A stretch of 64,000 nucleotides of DNA from Rhodococcus spongiicola (GTDB lineage: Bacteria; Actinomycetota; Actinomycetes; Mycobacteriales; Mycobacteriaceae), in assembly GCF_004011835.1 (NCBI RefSeq), contig NZ_RKLN01000002.1:1-64000 (forward strand). The letters run 5' to 3'. The translations under genes and the position numbers were made by a program. Positions 38,935 to 46,652 of this stretch are shown here, piece by piece. Numbering within the stretch: the stretch's first letter is position 1; the number at the start of each line of letters is the position of its first letter. The notes beneath the pieces were generated by a model, which did not search any database, was not told the DNA's origin, and saw only the letters and a list, made by a program, of their open reading frames with translations.

Positions 38935-39285
38935 AGCGCTCCGTACCGCGCTAAACGCCAGCGCTATTGGACCGGCAAGGAATGGTCTGACCAAACGCGC
39001 GAACCGCAACGCCAGCCACGCCAGATGCCGCGGCGGGAGCAACAGAAACAACCCGAACGCCAGCCACGCCAGATGCCGCGGCGGGAGCAACAGAAACAAC
39101 CCGAACACCAGCCACGCCAGATGCCGCGGCGGGAGCAACGGAAACAACAGGAATTGGATCGCCGCAACGGAGAGACAGCACGCCAAGCCGCCCTCGCAGC
39201 TCGCGCTGACACGCAGAATCAGCAGTACCTGGCCGGCGAGAACCGCGGAATCTACGGGGAGTATCCACCCGTACCGCTGGACTAG
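38935..39285 (+). CDS. Repeat-containing protein fragment with DUF2510-like start
   Basis: The readable part begins near RYWTGKEWSDQ, which resembles the end of a DUF2510 motif whose upstream half is missing. It continues through three 16-residue repeats QPRQMPRREQQKQPE encoded by a 48-base tandem repeat, and ends in an Ala/Gln/Asn-rich segment and YPPVPLD. The open frame starts at 38857, antisense to the nuclease start; no ribosome site supports any start. It is probably a 5'-truncated gene. Confidence 0.4.
   Translation, partial: SAPYRAKRQRYWTGKEWSDQTREPQRQPRQMPRREQQKQPERQPRQMPRREQQKQPEHQPRQMPRREQRKQQELDRRNGETARQAALAARADTQNQQYLAGENRGIYGEYPPVPLD
39013..39150 (+). repeat. 48-base tandem repeat, nearly three units
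   Basis: Units start at 39013, 39061 and 39109, each opening CAGCCACGCCAGATGCCGCG. The first two differ at one base and the third is shortened. The 48-base period keeps the reading frame. Confidence 0.9.
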
Positions 39286-39827
39286 CCGAGTCAGCTTTTC
39301 TCCGGAGCGTCACGGCTTCACGGCGTCCCCGGCCGCCGTCTCGTCCGGGCTGGCGATCACCCCCGACGGCACCCGCGCTGGATCCGGGTTCGGATGGCCA
39401 GGCTCTGCAACGCCGGGATCGTGCGACTTACGGGAGGACTGCTACCGACCCCGACCACCCCGAAGACCTCGTCCTCGGAATGGGACTTGAGGCTCGTTGA
39501 GTCCCAGGTCATGTCGAGTCGGTGGCAGCCCCCTCGCTGCCGAAGCTGATGCTACAGGCCGATAGATTCAGGGGGTTGGCGACGCGCATCACGTTGCCGC
39601 GGAGATGCTTACACTCAGAAGCTCCCAGGTCTTCTGGACCACCCGGCAGCAGCGACCAGAGATTGACATATGGCAAGGCAGCGCAGCTGGCGCGGCAGCC
39701 ATTGACAGACGGCGACCAAAAACCTGCTCGTGACGAATCGTCGTCGCCAGAGCACATCGGGAACGTCGAACCCCATCGCAGCAGGGAATGGAAGCGTGAA
39801 CTCTTCGCCGAACAGAAAGGAAACCGG
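39286..39827. other. Intergenic stretch without a recognisable gene
   Basis: Within 540 bases I find no convincing gene. The plus strand has a short protein-like end (DPDHPEDLVLGMGLEAR, stop near 39500) that may be the tail of a lost gene. The remainder looks random. The promoter of the lipoprotein at 39828 must lie in its 3' part. Confidence 0.4.
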
Positions 39828-40403
39828 ATGAGTCGCCGCTTCGGCCCTCGGCTGATTATCACATCACTGATCGCAATACTGTCCGCGTCCTCCGTTGTCG
39901 CGTGCACATCCCTCGCCGATCAGATGCACCACCAACCTCACCGAGAGTCTTCCACTCGAACGGTGGACGAGCTGTGCGGCTACCTTGAGAACTTCGTCGT
40001 CCACGGACTCGGGAGCACCGAAGAACTGCAAGTCAAGAGCACGATTCCAACCGATTCGGCACGCGAGATAGGAACTAGCGGACGGTGCACCATCCGCAGC
40101 TCCACCGCAATCGTATACGAATTGTGGATCCTCACAGGATTACACTTTCAAGACCAAGTAGAAATGACGCGCACCCACCTACCGCACTCGTCAATGCGCG
40201 ACGCAGAATTCTGGACGATCAACGGTACTAAGGTGTCTGTCCGAAACGAGGAAGGCGAGTGGGATTTCGAAACACTCGTCGACGGTTGGGCGGCATCGTT
40301 GGTGATTCGGCAGAACAATTACGACCAGACCGTGATGACCGTTGACGCGATTACGACGATCGGCGAGTTCGTCGTCCAGGCAGTCGAAGAATTTCGAGAA
40401 TGA
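39828..40403 (+). CDS. Lipoprotein, unknown
   Basis: The 191-residue protein has a signal sequence with lipobox SVVAC (Cys about residue 24). The mature domain has a cysteine pair (DELCGYL and GRCTIRS) and a mixed alpha/beta composition, broadly like DUF3558-type actinobacterial lipoproteins. I start at the ATG at 39828, six bases after AAAGGA; the frame is open another 102 codons upstream but is not protein-like there. Base composition is lower in GC than the flanks, suggesting transfer. Function is unknown. Confidence 0.75.
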   Translation: MSRRFGPRLIITSLIAILSASSVVACTSLADQMHHQPHRESSTRTVDELCGYLENFVVHGLGSTEELQVKSTIPTDSAREIGTSGRCTIRSSTAIVYELWILTGLHFQDQVEMTRTHLPHSSMRDAEFWTINGTKVSVRNEEGEWDFETLVDGWAASLVIRQNNYDQTVMTVDAITTIGEFVVQAVEEFRE

Positions 40404-40438
40404 ATCTCTCGTGGCCCCCGCAGCAGCGGCACCCCAGC

Positions 40439-40740
40439 CTATGACGCCTCGGCCAGGATCGTCTTCTGAGCCTCGAGGTGACGGCGTAATGACACAATTC
40501 CACCGCCCTCAAAGTCGTCCTCGTCTAGTTCACGCAGGTCAATGCCATACTCTGCCGCAAGCTGCGGCGTATGTGCGATCACCAGATCGAAGAACGGCAC
40601 GAACTTGTCGAACGAGATCAGCACTTCGTTGCCCTCTTCCATGAACGCCTTGACGGCGTCCAGATCAACGATGAGCTCGTCGAGAAGGGCCGCGTCGAGC
40701 GCACCAGCGCGGCAGCCTCTACATACGCACGCAGTGACGC
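40439..40740 (-). pseudogene. C-terminal fragment of an unknown acidic protein
   Basis: About 85 codons read convincingly: DELIVDLDAVKAFMEEGNEV, then FFDLVIAHTPQLAAEYGI, then EDDFEGGGIVSLRRHLEAQK. No start or ribosome site is present, and the frame becomes unprotein-like upstream of about 40720, where the Abi-like fragment begins on the other strand. Its family is not recognised. Confidence 0.45.
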
Positions 40741-40767
40741 CTCGAAGCTGGTCAGGCACTCCGGCCT

Positions 40768-41196
40768 ATGGCAGCAATCGCCCCAGCCGCTGCTCGCCGG
40801 ATCGAAGCCAAGATCGAGAAGGATGATCCGGGGGATACGATCGGCTCCTGCAAGGATCTTGTCGAGTCCGTGATTGCACAGATCCTCGACGCTCGGGGTG
40901 TACCCGTTTCTTCGAGGGACGATCTCGGCAAGAAGTTCAAGAAGGTCGTCGACGCCCTTCGGTTGAGGACCAATGCGGTGCCCGGTGATCCGAAGGCAAG
41001 CGAAGCGGTCACTGGCGTCATTCGTGGACTCGATCAGACCATGCAGAACCTTGGCGCACTGCGAAACGCCGCCGGGACAGGGCACGGGCGAGCGTCCACC
41101 TCTCCTGTTACGCGACGTCATGCTCGGCTCGCACTCAATGCTGCCGTGACGGTCACCGAGTACCTGTTCGCGGAATGGGAAAAGATCAATCCGTGA
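40768..41196 (+). pseudogene. C-terminal part of an Abi-like (HEPN) protein
   Basis: The fragment matches the C-terminal domain of abortive-infection Abi-like proteins: DDPGDTIGSCKDLVESVIAQ, then LRNAAGTGHGR with the RN-x-GxGHGR pattern, then ARLALNAAVTVTEYLF. This domain has the HEPN fold, associated with RNA cleavage in phage defence. The N-terminal half of the usual protein is missing, and no ribosome site precedes the ATG at 40768. It is probably a non-functional remnant. Confidence 0.6.
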
Positions 41197-41286
41197 GAAA
41201 TGGGCTGCCGCGCCACCGCTGCGCGCTGGCTTGCCCTCTGACTCCATGGCTGGCCTGGGCGCATCAGGATCAGTGCACCCAAATGG

Positions 41287-41314
41287 CTGTGGCCCCGCTC
41301 TAGCGGGGCCACAG
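41287..41314 (-). terminator. Terminator of the DUF7373-like lipoprotein gene
   Basis: CTGTGGCCCCGC and GCGGGGCCACAG form a perfect 12-pair stem with a TCTA loop, 22 bases beyond the minus-strand stop at 41336. Confidence 0.8.
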
Positions 41315-41335
41315 TCACGTCAGTGCGGTTGTGGG

Positions 41336-42625
41336 TCAGACGTTTTGGTCGGCCTTTTCGAGGATCAGGTACTGCGCGGAGATCCGCTGGTCGACGTCCT
41401 GCTTGCCGTCGAGGGCTCCTGCCTCACCGACGTAGCGGCCGTTGGCGACGTAGCAGTAGTCCATCGTTCCCTGGATGGTGTCCTTGGTGTAGCAGGCGGC
41501 GTTGGGCAGACCCTGCGGCGACGGTGCGGTGGAGTAGCCCTGGGAGGTGAGATCGCTGCCGAACTCATCCATGATCGTCTCGGCGCCGGCATCGTCCTTG
41601 GCACGGTAGACAGTGGTGCGGGCGACGGCAGTGTGGTCGGCACCGGTTTCGGTGAGGACCCGGTAGGTCATCGGCGGGTTCGTGCTCTTGTGCGCCATGC
41701 CACGCGGGCCGTAGACGGCCATGTCGTCGCCGAGTTGTGCCTGGGCGTCTTCCTCAGGGATGGCGTAGATCAGGATCTTGTCCTGGTCGACCATCGGGTA
41801 CTCGGCGGAGACTCCACCGTTTTGTTCCTTGGTGGGCTGGGCCGGGAACTGGTCGACCAGCGGGCCTTGCAGATCGAGGGCTTTCGCGATCGCCTTGGCC
41901 GTCCAGTCCTTCTCCGCGATGGGGGCCCGCGCATACGTGTAGATCAGGTAGTCGCCGTGTGCGGTGAGCGCGTTGGCCACGGCCTCGGGTCCGGCCGGCG
42001 CGTTTGGGTTCTCGGACGTCGAAACGAGCGTGTTGGGCAGGATGTCGATCGTCTCGGCCGTCTCGATCCCACCGGTGTACTCGTCCTCGACGGTGGTCAG
42101 GTTGGTGTGGATCTCACGGGCGGCAGCTTCCGCGAATTCGGCCCTCGGGAACCGCATCACGGCGTGCACGACCCCCTTCGACTCGTCGGTGGCCATGGGG
42201 GTGTTGGTGGAGGCGCTGGTCACATACCCGTAGAGCATGTTCTGGTTGACAGCGATGTCACCGGCCGCTTCGTTGAGGAAGGCTCCGAGGTTGTATCCGG
42301 TACGCATGACCATCGTCGGCATCTTGAAGGTCGTGAGCGCGGGGTCGATCTCGAACGGGACGACGGTGAACTCGGCCAGCCGCTGCCCTTCGACTTCGGT
42401 GATGTTCAGGGTGGTGGCGCGCTCGAACTCCGGCATCGGCGTAGTCGGGTAGCTACCGGTGTCGAGGGCGGTCGTGTCGACGGCGGGTGCATCGTCGCCG
42501 CCGGATCGGGCCTTCGGGTCGTCACCGTCGCTGCTGGCGCAGCCGGCGAGCAGCGCTCCCGCGAACAGCACCGCAGCGGCCCGCGGCATCCATCTCGTCA
42601 TACGCACTCTGTGTGGTCCTTTCAT
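41336..42625 (-). CDS. Large lipoprotein of mycobacterial type (DUF7373-like)
   Basis: The 429-residue protein has a basic start, a hydrophobic stretch and lipobox LLAGC (Cys near residue 32), followed by an Asp/Ser spacer and a soluble extracytoplasmic domain. Features include SYPTTPMPEFERA, GYNLGAFLNEAA and paired cysteines in AACYTKD and DYCYVANGRYVG. It resembles the large lipoproteins of mycobacteria and Rhodococcus. A start at 42601 is also possible. Upstream it has the island promoter motif (42684-42711), so it is a likely member of the ECF regulon and could sense or buffer envelope stress (inference). Confidence 0.8.
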   Translation of the reverse strand: MKGPHRVRMTRWMPRAAAVLFAGALLAGCASSDGDDPKARSGGDDAPAVDTTALDTGSYPTTPMPEFERATTLNITEVEGQRLAEFTVVPFEIDPALTTFKMPTMVMRTGYNLGAFLNEAAGDIAVNQNMLYGYVTSASTNTPMATDESKGVVHAVMRFPRAEFAEAAAREIHTNLTTVEDEYTGGIETAETIDILPNTLVSTSENPNAPAGPEAVANALTAHGDYLIYTYARAPIAEKDWTAKAIAKALDLQGPLVDQFPAQPTKEQNGGVSAEYPMVDQDKILIYAIPEEDAQAQLGDDMAVYGPRGMAHKSTNPPMTYRVLTETGADHTAVARTTVYRAKDDAGAETIMDEFGSDLTSQGYSTAPSPQGLPNAACYTKDTIQGTMDYCYVANGRYVGEAGALDGKQDVDQRISAQYLILEKADQNV

Positions 42626-42683
42626 CTTGTCCCCGCCCCGATCTCGAGGTCTCGACCCGTAGCGGGAGGTCGTCACAGGGTTG

Positions 42684-42711
42684 GATGCACCGGCCCCACC
42701 GGGAGGTTCCC
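42684..42711 (-). promoter_or_regulatory. ECF-type promoter of the lipoprotein gene
   Basis: Read on the minus strand: GGGAACC, 16 bases, GCATCCAAC. This is one of five copies in the module. It lies about 60 bases before the 42625 start, a normal leader length. Confidence 0.7.
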
Positions 42712-42883
42712 ACCCGGGGTGAACGTGTCCGGGGTCACACCCGCTGCGGGCGTGCAACCGGCGGTACGGGGCGCCGGTTGACGGCCTGGGTGCGCTCGGG
42801 TGCACGGGGCGGGTTAGTGTCTGTCAGCATCGGTGTCGGGCCGGTGGCATCGACAGCGAGGCAGCATGCCGGGGAGGGGGACC

Positions 42884-44746
42884 GTGGAGGAGAAGAAGGG
42901 ATCGCCGAGCCCTGCGGCTGCCACACCACCGGCACGCGAGCGTGCCGATGCCCTGCTGGCGTCGATCACGGGGAAGATCCTGCGGCCGTTCGGACAAGAC
43001 GAGCTCAGCGATCTCGCCGAGCAGCGCGCCTCCGCGGAAAGCCAGATCCGGTCGGTGGTCGTGGTCGGTGAGGTCAAGCGCGGCAAGAGTTCCCTGATCA
43101 ATGCGCTCGTCGGGCGGCGCGATGCCTCCCCGGTCGGAGTGGACGTGACAACGTCGACGACGATCGCGGTCGGTGAGGCATCGCAGGAGCGGCCCGACGG
43201 CACAGCGGAGCTGCTGTTCCCCGGCCGCTCCGAGGTGATCGGGCACGGCGAGCTCGCCGACTGGGTGTCCTGCGAGGGCGCCCACGTCACCAACCCGCGG
43301 ACAGACGAACTACCGACCAGGGCGATCGTCCCGGTCGCCGGCAGTCGTCTCGGCGATGTGACAGTGGTCGACACCCCCGGTGTCGGAGGTCTCGATCCGG
43401 CGTATGCGGCGCTGGCGTCTGCGTCGGCGTCCCAGGCGTGCGTGCTGGTCGTCGTCTGCGATGCGACGACCCCGATCACAGCCCCGGAGATGGAGTTCAT
43501 CAAGGAGACCGGGTCCGCTGTCGAGGCACTGATCGTCGCGGTGACCAAGACGGACAAGAACGTACGCCGCTGGAAACCGATCGTCGAAGAGAACACCGCA
43601 CTGCTGCGCAAACACCTCGGCCGGGAGGTCCCGGTGCTGGGTGTGTCGAGCCTGCGGGCGACCCTCGCCGCCGAGATGCCGCCCGGCCCGGACCGCGACC
43701 GCGCGGAGGAACGCTCGGGAATCACCGCGCTGCGCGCCCTGATCCAGACGAAACTCGTATCCGCGGAGGATCTTCCGGCCGCGAACGGGCTACGGACCGC
43801 GGTCGACGGGCTGCGTACCCTCGCTGCGGACATGTCCACGCAGATCGACGCGATCACCGACAACGCCCAGATCACCGAGGACCTGACCGCGCAACTCGAC
43901 GAGCTACAGAACCTCAAGGACCACTCCCAGCAGTGGGAGCAATACTTGCAGCGGGATCTGACGCTGATCCGGCAGAACGCCACCGACGAGCTCGACCGCC
44001 GTCTCGATGCGATCCGGGAGGAGTGGACGACGCGGATCAACAAGAACGGGATGGCGGTGCTGCGGAAGAATCCGCAGTTCTTCGTCGCGCAGATGGAACG
44101 CGATTTCCAGGGCGCGATGGCGGCGTCGATCACCGTGTTCCTCGACCAGCTCCACTCGCAGATCGTCGCGCCGCGATTCGACTCCGAGCTGGTGTGGAAC
44201 GAGATCCACGAGCAGGTCACCGCCTCGTTGTCGAACCGGACACTCGAAACCCACCAGGTCGCCAGCAAACAACAGGGGTTGCTCGATCCGTCGATGCTCA
44301 CCATGGGCGTGATGGGGTCGTCGATGATCGGTGGCCTGATCGGGGTGACCACCGTCATCGGTGTCGGGGCCGTGGTCGGGGTCGCCTGGGTCGGCCTCAA
44401 TCTCGGGTTCCGTGCGATGCGCTCAGGTAAGACGAACCTGCTGTCGTGGATGCGGGAGACGACCGGCTCCGCAAAGACCACCACCGCGAGGATGCTCGAA
44501 TCGACACTGGCCCTGGCGCGCCCGGAGATCGTCATCCGCTACCGCGATCACCTCAAGACCTCCATCGAGCACCTGCAGAAACAGATCACCGAGGCCAAGG
44601 AGATCGCCCGCACCGATGCGGCCGCCCGGGAGAAGAAGCTCAAACGACTGGAGAACAACCGGAAGGTTGTCGTGAACAACATCACCCGCGCTGAGCAGCT
44701 GATCGCCGAGCTCACCGGGTCCGCCGCTGCTGGGGGTGCGCGGTGA
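42884..44746 (+). CDS. Dynamin-like GTPase, IniA-like
   Basis: The 620-residue protein has a large GTPase domain: G1 GEVKRGKSS (about residue 60), G2 threonines in TTSTT, G3 DTPGVGG (about 162) and G4 TKTD (about 220). A long helical stalk follows, with a hydrophobic paddle-like stretch at about residues 472-510. This is the bacterial dynamin-like architecture that binds and remodels membranes. Length and order with the next gene match IniA-IniC of Mycobacterium. I use the GTG at 42884, six bases after GGGAGG; upstream ATGs are less well placed. It overlaps the next gene by four bases. Confidence 0.9.
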   Translation: MEEKKGSPSPAAATPPARERADALLASITGKILRPFGQDELSDLAEQRASAESQIRSVVVVGEVKRGKSSLINALVGRRDASPVGVDVTTSTTIAVGEASQERPDGTAELLFPGRSEVIGHGELADWVSCEGAHVTNPRTDELPTRAIVPVAGSRLGDVTVVDTPGVGGLDPAYAALASASASQACVLVVVCDATTPITAPEMEFIKETGSAVEALIVAVTKTDKNVRRWKPIVEENTALLRKHLGREVPVLGVSSLRATLAAEMPPGPDRDRAEERSGITALRALIQTKLVSAEDLPAANGLRTAVDGLRTLAADMSTQIDAITDNAQITEDLTAQLDELQNLKDHSQQWEQYLQRDLTLIRQNATDELDRRLDAIREEWTTRINKNGMAVLRKNPQFFVAQMERDFQGAMAASITVFLDQLHSQIVAPRFDSELVWNEIHEQVTASLSNRTLETHQVASKQQGLLDPSMLTMGVMGSSMIGGLIGVTTVIGVGAVVGVAWVGLNLGFRAMRSGKTNLLSWMRETTGSAKTTTARMLESTLALARPEIVIRYRDHLKTSIEHLQKQITEAKEIARTDAAAREKKLKRLENNRKVVVNNITRAEQLIAELTGSAAAGGAR

Positions 44747-46161
44747 CCGCGCGGCAGCTCGATCCGGTTCGCGCGAGTCTGGATCGGGCTCTTCATGCTC
44801 TCGCGGCGCTCGGACCGGAGCCGGCCGAGCACGCCAACCGGATCGGGGCGATCTTGTGGTCGCCGCCGCGGATCGTGATCGTCGGCCGCCTCAAGGCGGG
44901 CAAGTCCACCCTGGTCAACGCGCTGGTCGGGGCGCCGGTCGCCGAGACCGCCGCCCTCGAGGCCACCAGCGTGGTGTCGGTCTACCAGGACGGGGCACCA
45001 GCGCGCGTCGAGGCGGTGCTCGGTGATGGCACCCGCCGCCCGATCGACACCGCCCGCGGTCAGGTCTCCGAGCTGCCGGTGCCGGCAGATGAGATCAGCT
45101 ACCTGCATCGGTGGCTGCCGTCGGCGGCGATCCGCGACTACACCCTCGTCGACACTCCCGGCCTGGCCACGCTCACCAGTGAGAACGAGGCCCGCACCCG
45201 GCGGGTGCTGATCGACGGGTATGCGCAGACCCGTACCGCCTCGGTCGACGCCGATGCCGCGGTGTTTTTGTTCGACAGCACGCCTCGTGCGGATGAGATC
45301 GCATTTTTGCGGCAGCTTGGGTTCACACCGTTGACCACCCTCGGGGTGCTCTCGCGGGCAGACGGATTCGGGGAGGGCGCTCTCGGCGCCCGCGACCCCC
45401 TCGCCCACGCCGCCGAGCACGCAAGCAAACTCGCCGCCGAGCTGCGTGAGACGGTGATGGCGGTGCTGCCGATCGCCGGGCTGCTCGCCGAAACCTCTCA
45501 CACTGGGGCGCTGACCGAGACCGATGCCCGCGCCCTGGCGGCCCTCGACGGCATCGCCCCGCTCGATCTGATCGACCTGCTCGACTCCGAGGATCCCGGC
45601 GCCGTGCCGCCGCAGGTGCGCGGCCGGCTGCTCGACCTGCTCGGCGAGTTCGGGATGATCCACGGCCGCGCGGTCGCGGCCCGTGGCGGTGCCGCACTCA
45701 ACGAGTGGCTCGTCGCCAACTCCGGTGTGCCCCAGCTACGCGGCGTTCTCTCGCACTATCTGGGGGCGTTCGCGGCGGTGCGGCGGGCGGGCCGCATCAT
45801 GGCCGAGCTCGACCAGCTCGCCTACACCCACCCTGCCCGTGACCAGATCCGTGCGATCACCGACGGTTTGCGGTCGGATCCCGCCATGCACACGGTGGTG
45901 TTGTTCGAGCACCTCGAGGCGATGCTCGAGGCCGACCCCACCTCGCCGGTCACCGCGGAGCTGCGCCGGTTGATCGAACACCCCAGCCCGGCAGAAAAAC
46001 TCGGGCTACTACCGACCGCCACCGCCGACGAGGTCCGCGGCCAGGCCGCACAGAAGCGGGCCTGGGCGCAGGGGCAGGCGTTGTCGACGATGACCGCCGC
46101 CGAAGACGCCGCCCTGGTCACACTCATCCACACCTACGGTCTGCTCACCCGGGGGGCGTGA
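44743..46161 (+). CDS. Dynamin-like GTPase, IniC-like
   Basis: The 472-residue protein is the second, shorter dynamin-like GTPase. Its motifs are G1 GRLKAGKST (about residue 48), G3 DTPGLA (about 136) and G4 SRAD (about 203), where Ser replaces the usual Asn/Thr. The helical C-terminal half lacks the long hydrophobic segment of its neighbour, so membrane binding may depend on the partner. The GTG start overlaps the first GTPase stop by four bases, which argues for a heteromeric pair as in IniA/IniC. It overlaps the next small gene as well. Confidence 0.9.
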   Translation: MTARQLDPVRASLDRALHALAALGPEPAEHANRIGAILWSPPRIVIVGRLKAGKSTLVNALVGAPVAETAALEATSVVSVYQDGAPARVEAVLGDGTRRPIDTARGQVSELPVPADEISYLHRWLPSAAIRDYTLVDTPGLATLTSENEARTRRVLIDGYAQTRTASVDADAAVFLFDSTPRADEIAFLRQLGFTPLTTLGVLSRADGFGEGALGARDPLAHAAEHASKLAAELRETVMAVLPIAGLLAETSHTGALTETDARALAALDGIAPLDLIDLLDSEDPGAVPPQVRGRLLDLLGEFGMIHGRAVAARGGAALNEWLVANSGVPQLRGVLSHYLGAFAAVRRAGRIMAELDQLAYTHPARDQIRAITDGLRSDPAMHTVVLFEHLEAMLEADPTSPVTAELRRLIEHPSPAEKLGLLPTATADEVRGQAAQKRAWAQGQALSTMTAAEDAALVTLIHTYGLLTRGA

Positions 46162-46487
46162 TGGGCGCGGCGGTGGTCCTGAGAATCGAGATGACCCAGG
46201 GCGCAGCGACGGTCACGCTGTTCGACGCCGCCGGGCGCAGGCACGTCCTCAATCTCGGAGAGCCCGGACAGGCCGCCTACAGGAGGTCGCCGCAGTCCCT
46301 GGTTCCGTTGGCTTTGGCGGCGGCTGCGATCGCGCACGGGCACCTGACCGGGGTGGTCACCGGCCCCGACTCGCTCGAGCTGATCTACCCGACCGAGTGG
46401 CCGGTCCTGGAGGTCTTCGAGATCCTCGACGCCGCGCTCGAGGCCGGGTTCGGCCCTGGCCGGGTCACCGCTCGCGCCGCAGCCTGA
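46158..46487 (+). CDS. Small conserved-looking protein between dynamins and Hsp70-like gene
   Basis: The 109-residue protein (108 from the ATG at 46161) begins with a beta-rich half (VVLRIEMTQGAATVTLFDAA) and continues with ALAAAAIAHGHLTGVV and a helical, acidic end. It has no membrane helix or signal peptide. It overlaps the IniC-like stop, so it is translated with the GTPases and may be a regulator or adaptor. I do not recognise a family. Confidence 0.7.
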   Translation: MMGAAVVLRIEMTQGAATVTLFDAAGRRHVLNLGEPGQAAYRRSPQSLVPLALAAAAIAHGHLTGVVTGPDSLELIYPTEWPVLEVFEILDAALEAGFGPGRVTARAAA

Positions 46488-46515
46488 GATTCGCTGTGTG
46501 TTCTTTGTCGCAGGC

Positions 46516-46546
46516 GGGAACCTTCGGCGGCCGCGGCGCATCCAAT
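46516..46546 (+). promoter_or_regulatory. ECF-type promoter of the Hsp70-like gene
   Basis: GGGAACC, 15 bases, GCATCCAATA. It lies 29 bases after the small gene stop and about 105 bases before the Hsp70-like start, so that gene can be transcribed apart from the dynamins. Confidence 0.7.
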
Positions 46547-46652
46547 AGGTCGATGACGTCGAACCCGCAAATCGTTGACGACACCCGTAGGAGGGACCGC
46601 ACACCATGAGCCGCCACCTCGCGCGCCGCTGTATCCGGAAGGGAACCTGCTG

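Noticed and set aside
39013-39150. 48-base repeats as a CRISPR array
   Set aside because: The units are directly adjacent with no unique spacers and encode a continuous peptide repeat.
39757-39785. GGGAACG before the lipoprotein at 39828 as a module promoter
   Set aside because: No GCATC-like element lies 15-16 bases downstream.
41231-42781. 516-codon plus-strand frame opposite the lipoprotein
   Set aside because: It mirrors the lipoprotein codons. The minus strand has a lipobox, a promoter motif and a terminator.
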